A stretch of 8,135 nt of DNA from Clostridia bacterium (GTDB taxonomy: Bacteria > Bacillota > Clostridia > Oscillospirales > CAG-272), in contig JAGALI010000004.1 in NCBI GenBank assembly GCA_017625275.1, positions 1 through 8,135 on the forward strand. The letters are read 5' to 3'. The notes beneath the pieces are model-generated. The model saw nothing but the letters and a program-made list of their open reading frames with translations. It was not told the origin of the DNA and did no database searches. Positions 5,615 to 8,135 of this stretch are shown piece after piece. The translations under genes and the position numbers were made by a program. How positions within the stretch are numbered: position 1 is the first letter of the stretch; every line of letters begins with the position of its first letter.

Positions 5615-5643
5615 TTGAAATTTATTTTAAACTATGGTAAAAT
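5615..5643 (+). promoter_or_regulatory. Vegetative promoter of the arabinofuranosidase-cyclophilin unit
   Basis: TTGAAA (5615-5620), a 17-bp spacer, then TGG-TAAAAT with the -10 at 5638-5643 and a TGn extension. The leader to the ATG at 5668 is only about 18 nt and carries the GAGGTGA ribosome site (5657-5663). No catabolite-repression (cre-like) or AraR-like palindrome was seen by eye. Confidence 0.8.
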
Positions 5644-5667
5644 GAGGATATGCTGTGAGGTGAGAAT

Positions 5668-7152
5668 ATGAATGCTAAAATTACTGCAAGCAAAAGCTGT
5701 CAAATAGACAAAATAGATAGGCGTATATATGGTTCTTTTATCGAGCATCTTGGAAGAGCTGTATATAACGGAATATATGAGCCTACTCATAAGGATACTG
5801 ACGACTGTGGCTTTAGGCGTGATGTCCTAGAGCTTATAAAGCAATTAAACATCCCTGTAGTTCGCTATCCTGGTGGAAACTTCGTTTCTGGATATAATTG
5901 GGAGGACGGAATCGGTGACAAGAGCAAGCGTCCTTGCAAGCTGGATTTGGCTTGGCTATCCGTCGAGACAAACGAGGTTGGAATTGATGAGTTCCAGGAA
6001 TGGGCGCGCCGTGCTGGCACGGATATTATGATGGCTGTTAATTTGGGCACAAGAGGCCCTGATGAGGCAAGAAATCTAATTGAATATTGTAATAGCAGTA
6101 CAAGCACATATTATGCAAATCTTCGTCGTCAAAATGGCTTTGCTGAGCCATTTGGCATAAAGCTTTGGTGTCTTGGAAACGAGATGGACGGAGACTGGCA
6201 AATTTGTCACAAGACTGCCGAGGAATATGGTAGGGTTGCTACAGAAACAGCTAAGGTTTTAAAATGGGTTGACCCATCTATTGAGCTGGTTGCCTGTGGT
6301 AGCTCCGATCCCAACATGCCAACCTACGGAGAGTGGGAAAGGACTGTTCTTGACCACACCTATGACTATGTTGATTATTTATCACTACACTGCTATTACG
6401 GAAACAAGGCAAAAAATACTCCAGATTTTCTCGCAAGAGCCGAGGATATGGATAAATTTATAAAAGCTACTGCCGACATTTGCGACGAAATCAAGGCTAA
6501 AAAGAATAGCGACAAAACTATTAACCTCTCCTTTGACGAATGGAATATTTGGTACAGAACAAAGGACGAGGAAAAGACTATGCAGAGGTGGCAAATCGCA
6601 CCTCATTTGCTTGAGGAAAAATTTAATTTTGAGGACGCCCTGCTCGTCGGTTGTATGCTTATGACGCTACAAAACAACTGTGACCGTGTTAAAATAGCTT
6701 GCCTTGCTCAGCTTGTAAATGTAATTGCGCCGATTATGACCGAAAACGACGGTCCAGCCTGGAGGCAGACTATCTTTTATCCTTATATGTATGCTTCTCT
6801 ATATGGTAATGGCACCACTCTTAAGGCTGTTACAGAGAGTGACTCATACAGATCAAGTGATGGATTTGATGCACCTTACCTATACTCCTCTGTCATTCAT
6901 AATGACGAGAGAAAAGAGGTTGTTGTTTTTGCAGTCAACCGCTCTCTTACCGAGGATATCGAGCTTCAAATTAAGCTAGATGGCTTTGATGGCTACACGC
7001 TCAAGGAGCATATAGAGCTATATTCCGACGATATAAATGCAACAAACACTATTGATAATGAAAAAATCAAGCCTCAGGTGCGCAAAATAAAGGGCGAGTC
7101 GCCTATTTCCTTGAAAAAGCACTCATGGAATATGCTTATTTTTAAATATTAA
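5668..7152 (+). CDS. abfA: GH51 alpha-L-arabinofuranosidase, intracellular
   Basis: A 494-residue enzyme with the expected GH51 length and motifs: YGSFIEHLGRAVYNGIYEP (21-39), VVRYPGGNFVSGYNWEDG (64-81), LWCLGNEMDGDW (166-177), SSDPNMPTYGEWE (212-224), LSLHCYYGN (238-246) and LSFDEWNIWY (287-296). E172 in GNEMDG is the expected acid/base and E291 in FDEWN the nucleophile, with spacing equal to that of E175/E294 in the Geobacillus AbfA enzyme. A (beta/alpha)8 barrel is followed by a C-terminal beta domain. GH51 enzymes release terminal alpha-L-arabinofuranose with retention of configuration from arabinan- or arabinoxylan-derived oligosaccharides. There is no signal peptide, so it should act in the cytoplasm after uptake. 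No transporter or arabinose-isomerase gene lies in the window. The cyclophilin gene starts 22 nt downstream with no terminator between. Confidence 0.96.
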   Translation: MNAKITASKSCQIDKIDRRIYGSFIEHLGRAVYNGIYEPTHKDTDDCGFRRDVLELIKQLNIPVVRYPGGNFVSGYNWEDGIGDKSKRPCKLDLAWLSVETNEVGIDEFQEWARRAGTDIMMAVNLGTRGPDEARNLIEYCNSSTSTYYANLRRQNGFAEPFGIKLWCLGNEMDGDWQICHKTAEEYGRVATETAKVLKWVDPSIELVACGSSDPNMPTYGEWERTVLDHTYDYVDYLSLHCYYGNKAKNTPDFLARAEDMDKFIKATADICDEIKAKKNSDKTINLSFDEWNIWYRTKDEEKTMQRWQIAPHLLEEKFNFEDALLVGCMLMTLQNNCDRVKIACLAQLVNVIAPIMTENDGPAWRQTIFYPYMYASLYGNGTTLKAVTESDSYRSSDGFDAPYLYSSVIHNDERKEVVVFAVNRSLTEDIELQIKLDGFDGYTLKEHIELYSDDINATNTIDNEKIKPQVRKIKGESPISLKKHSWNMLIFKY

Positions 7153-7164
7153 AATCTTATTTTT

Positions 7165-7169
7165 GAGGT
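7165..7169 (+). promoter_or_regulatory. Ribosome binding site deciding the cyclophilin start
   Basis: GAGGT five bases before the ATG at 7175. An upstream in-frame TTG (7163) overlaps this site and so cannot be the start. Confidence 0.75.
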
Positions 7170-7174
7170 ATACA

Positions 7175-7765
7175 ATGAAAAAATTATTTGTGTTATTACT
7201 AGCTCTTATCTTGGTTATTCTCCCACTATTTTCATGCGAGGACGAAGAGAGTGCCAATAACTATGAGGCTACACACACTGCAACGATTGAAATTGAAAAT
7301 TATGGCACAATTGAGCTTGAGCTTTACGGCAACGAGGCGCCTATCACTGTTGAAAACTTTGTTAAGCTTGCAGGTGAGGGCTTTTACGAGGGGCTTACCT
7401 TTCATAGAATTATGAACGGCTTTATGATGCAGGGTGGTGGCTATGATGCCTCTGGTGCTGAAAAAAGAGCTGACAGCATTAAGGGCGAATTTTCAAGCAA
7501 TGGCGTTAACAATCCTATTCTTCATGAGCGTGGTGTAATTTCAATGGCACGCACATATATTCCAGACAGCGCATCTAGCCAATTCTTTATTATGCACGAG
7601 ACATCTCCTCACCTTGATGGTGAATATGCTGCGTTTGGCAAGGTTACCTCTGGTCTTGATGTAGTTGACAAGATTTGCACAGAGGTTACACCTCTAGACG
7701 GAAATGGCTCCATTTCACTTTCACAGCGTCCTATAATTAAATCAGTTACGGTTACTGAAAAATAA
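7175..7765 (+). CDS. Cyclophilin-type peptidyl-prolyl cis-trans isomerase, probable lipoprotein
   Basis: A 196-residue protein. The N-terminus MKKLFVLLLALILVILPLFS followed by C21 is a lipoprotein signal peptide with a slightly unusual lipobox (LFSC), so the mature protein should be anchored on the outer face of the membrane. An acidic linker (22-34) leads to the cyclophilin domain at about 35-196. Catalytic landmarks are NFVKLAGEGFYEGLTFHR (61-78, with R78), GFMMQGG (82-88), ISMAR (122-126), SSQFFI (134-139) and HLDGEYAAFGKV (146-157). Human cyclophilin's drug-contacting Trp is replaced by Tyr151, as in many bacterial forms. It catalyses proline cis-trans isomerisation, assisting folding of exported proteins. 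The start at 7175 is chosen over TTG 7163 because of the ribosome site and the clean signal peptide. It is probably co-transcribed with the arabinofuranosidase and ends at a terminator just downstream. Confidence 0.92.
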   Translation: MKKLFVLLLALILVILPLFSCEDEESANNYEATHTATIEIENYGTIELELYGNEAPITVENFVKLAGEGFYEGLTFHRIMNGFMMQGGGYDASGAEKRADSIKGEFSSNGVNNPILHERGVISMARTYIPDSASSQFFIMHETSPHLDGEYAAFGKVTSGLDVVDKICTEVTPLDGNGSISLSQRPIIKSVTVTEK

Positions 7766-7770
7766 ATACA

Positions 7771-7798
7771 AAAAGCTGTTGCAAACGCAACAGCTTTT
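7771..7798. terminator. Two-way intrinsic terminator between convergent genes
   Basis: Perfect 12-bp stem (arms 7771-7782 and 7787-7798) with an AAAC loop, followed by ATTATTTTG on the plus strand and by TGTATTTATTTTT on the minus strand. It begins five bases after the cyclophilin stop codon and ends one base before the thioesterase stop codon. Confidence 0.9.
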
Positions 7799-7799
7799 A

Positions 7800-8135
7800 T
7801 TATTTTGTTAGCTTTGAATAGGTTTTTGAAACGAATTTATCTGCATACACGATAAATCGTTCATGAGTGCCCTCGCCTATTTTTCCTGCCTCGTCCTCGG
7901 CAATAAGGTCGAAGGTGATTTTCCTTCCGTCAATCTCTGTGACGATTGCAGAGGCTGTAACCTTCATTCCAACTGGGGTTGCACTTAAATGCTTTATATT
8001 AAGGCTTGTGCCTACACTTGAGGCACCCTCCTCAAGCTCTGGTGCAATGCATTTATACGCACATTCCTCCATCAAAGCACACATTCTTGGGGTGGCGAGC
8101 ACCCTTAGCTCTCCACTGCCGACAGCGAGTGCCGT
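7800..8135 (-). CDS. FlK-like hotdog-fold thioesterase, 5' end cut by window edge
   Basis: The frame stays open to the window edge and encodes 111 residues. An internal GTG at 8102 is not the start: the residues before it, TALAVGSGELRV, are the normal N-terminal part of this family. The visible protein continues with LATPRMCALMEE, GTSLNIKHLSATPVGMKV and a final EGTHERFIV. FlK (fluoroacetyl-CoA thioesterase of Streptomyces cattleya) uses T42, E50 and H76; here T15, E23 and H49 of the fragment have exactly the same spacing (8 and 26). The family hydrolyses acyl-CoA thioesters in the cytoplasm. Most such bacterial homologues are not known to act on fluoroacetyl-CoA, so the substrate is unknown. 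Perhaps 10-25 residues are missing at the N-terminus. Confidence 0.88.
   Translation of the reverse strand, partial: TALAVGSGELRVLATPRMCALMEECAYKCIAPELEEGASSVGTSLNIKHLSATPVGMKVTASAIVTEIDGRKITFDLIAEDEAGKIGEGTHERFIVYADKFVSKTYSKLTK

Noticed and set aside
7163..7174. TTG start adding four residues to the cyclophilin
   Set aside because: The TTG overlaps the GAGGT ribosome site used by ATG 7175.
8100..8102. GTG start giving a complete 100-residue thioesterase
   Set aside because: The open frame continues to the edge and the upstream residues are family-typical; GTG here encodes an internal Val.
1..8135. CRISPR array, IS element, tRNA, phage or retron-like structure
   Set aside because: No spaced repeats, terminal inverted repeats, transposase motifs, cloverleaf or reverse-transcriptase motifs were seen.

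Overview
The window looks like a piece of a low-GC Firmicutes chromosome, most likely an anaerobic gut or rumen member of the Clostridia. The reasons are the strong AAGGAG-type ribosome sites, extended -10 (TGnTATAAT) vegetative promoters, U-tract hairpin terminators, an ECF sigma factor with a DUF4367-type partner, and enzymes for plant-polysaccharide breakdown. This assignment is inferred from sequence style; no marker gene is present. No rRNA, tRNA, CRISPR array, insertion sequence or phage gene was seen.

Layout, left to right. (1) 1-545, minus strand: a small secreted protein, then a 56-nt gap holding a hairpin, then the first 22 codons of a second exported protein cut by the window edge. 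(2) 546-708: a divergent control region. (3) 709-1934, plus: an ECF sigma factor and an ATGA-overlapping membrane-anchored DUF4367 protein, probably its anti-sigma factor or sensor. (4) 1941-1971: a two-way terminator. (5) 2000-3680, minus: a TPR protein (GTG start) and a DUF4037 nucleotidyltransferase-fold protein, overlapping by 14 nt and served by a strong promoter at 3735-3763. (6) 3866-5497, plus: a cytoplasmic (alpha/alpha)6-barrel glycoside hydrolase of the GH63/MGH1-like type with its own promoter and terminator. (7) 5668-7765, plus: a GH51 alpha-L-arabinofuranosidase followed after 22 nt by a cyclophilin-type peptidyl-prolyl isomerase lipoprotein. (8) 7771-7798: a second two-way terminator. 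(9) 7800-8135, minus: an FlK-like hotdog thioesterase, cut at its 5' end by the window edge.

How they may work together. The two glycoside hydrolases have no export signal, so they should act on oligosaccharides already imported; arabinose release by the GH51 enzyme is the firmest biochemical assignment. The sigma/DUF4367 pair is a self-contained envelope-signalling module and its divergent secreted neighbours are candidate targets, but no sequence proof of that link was found. The TPR/DUF4037 pair is the least understood unit: a nucleotidyltransferase-like protein translationally coupled to a helical-repeat protein, with no known substrate. It is the best candidate here for an undescribed system. 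No intergenic stretch exceeds 300 bases.
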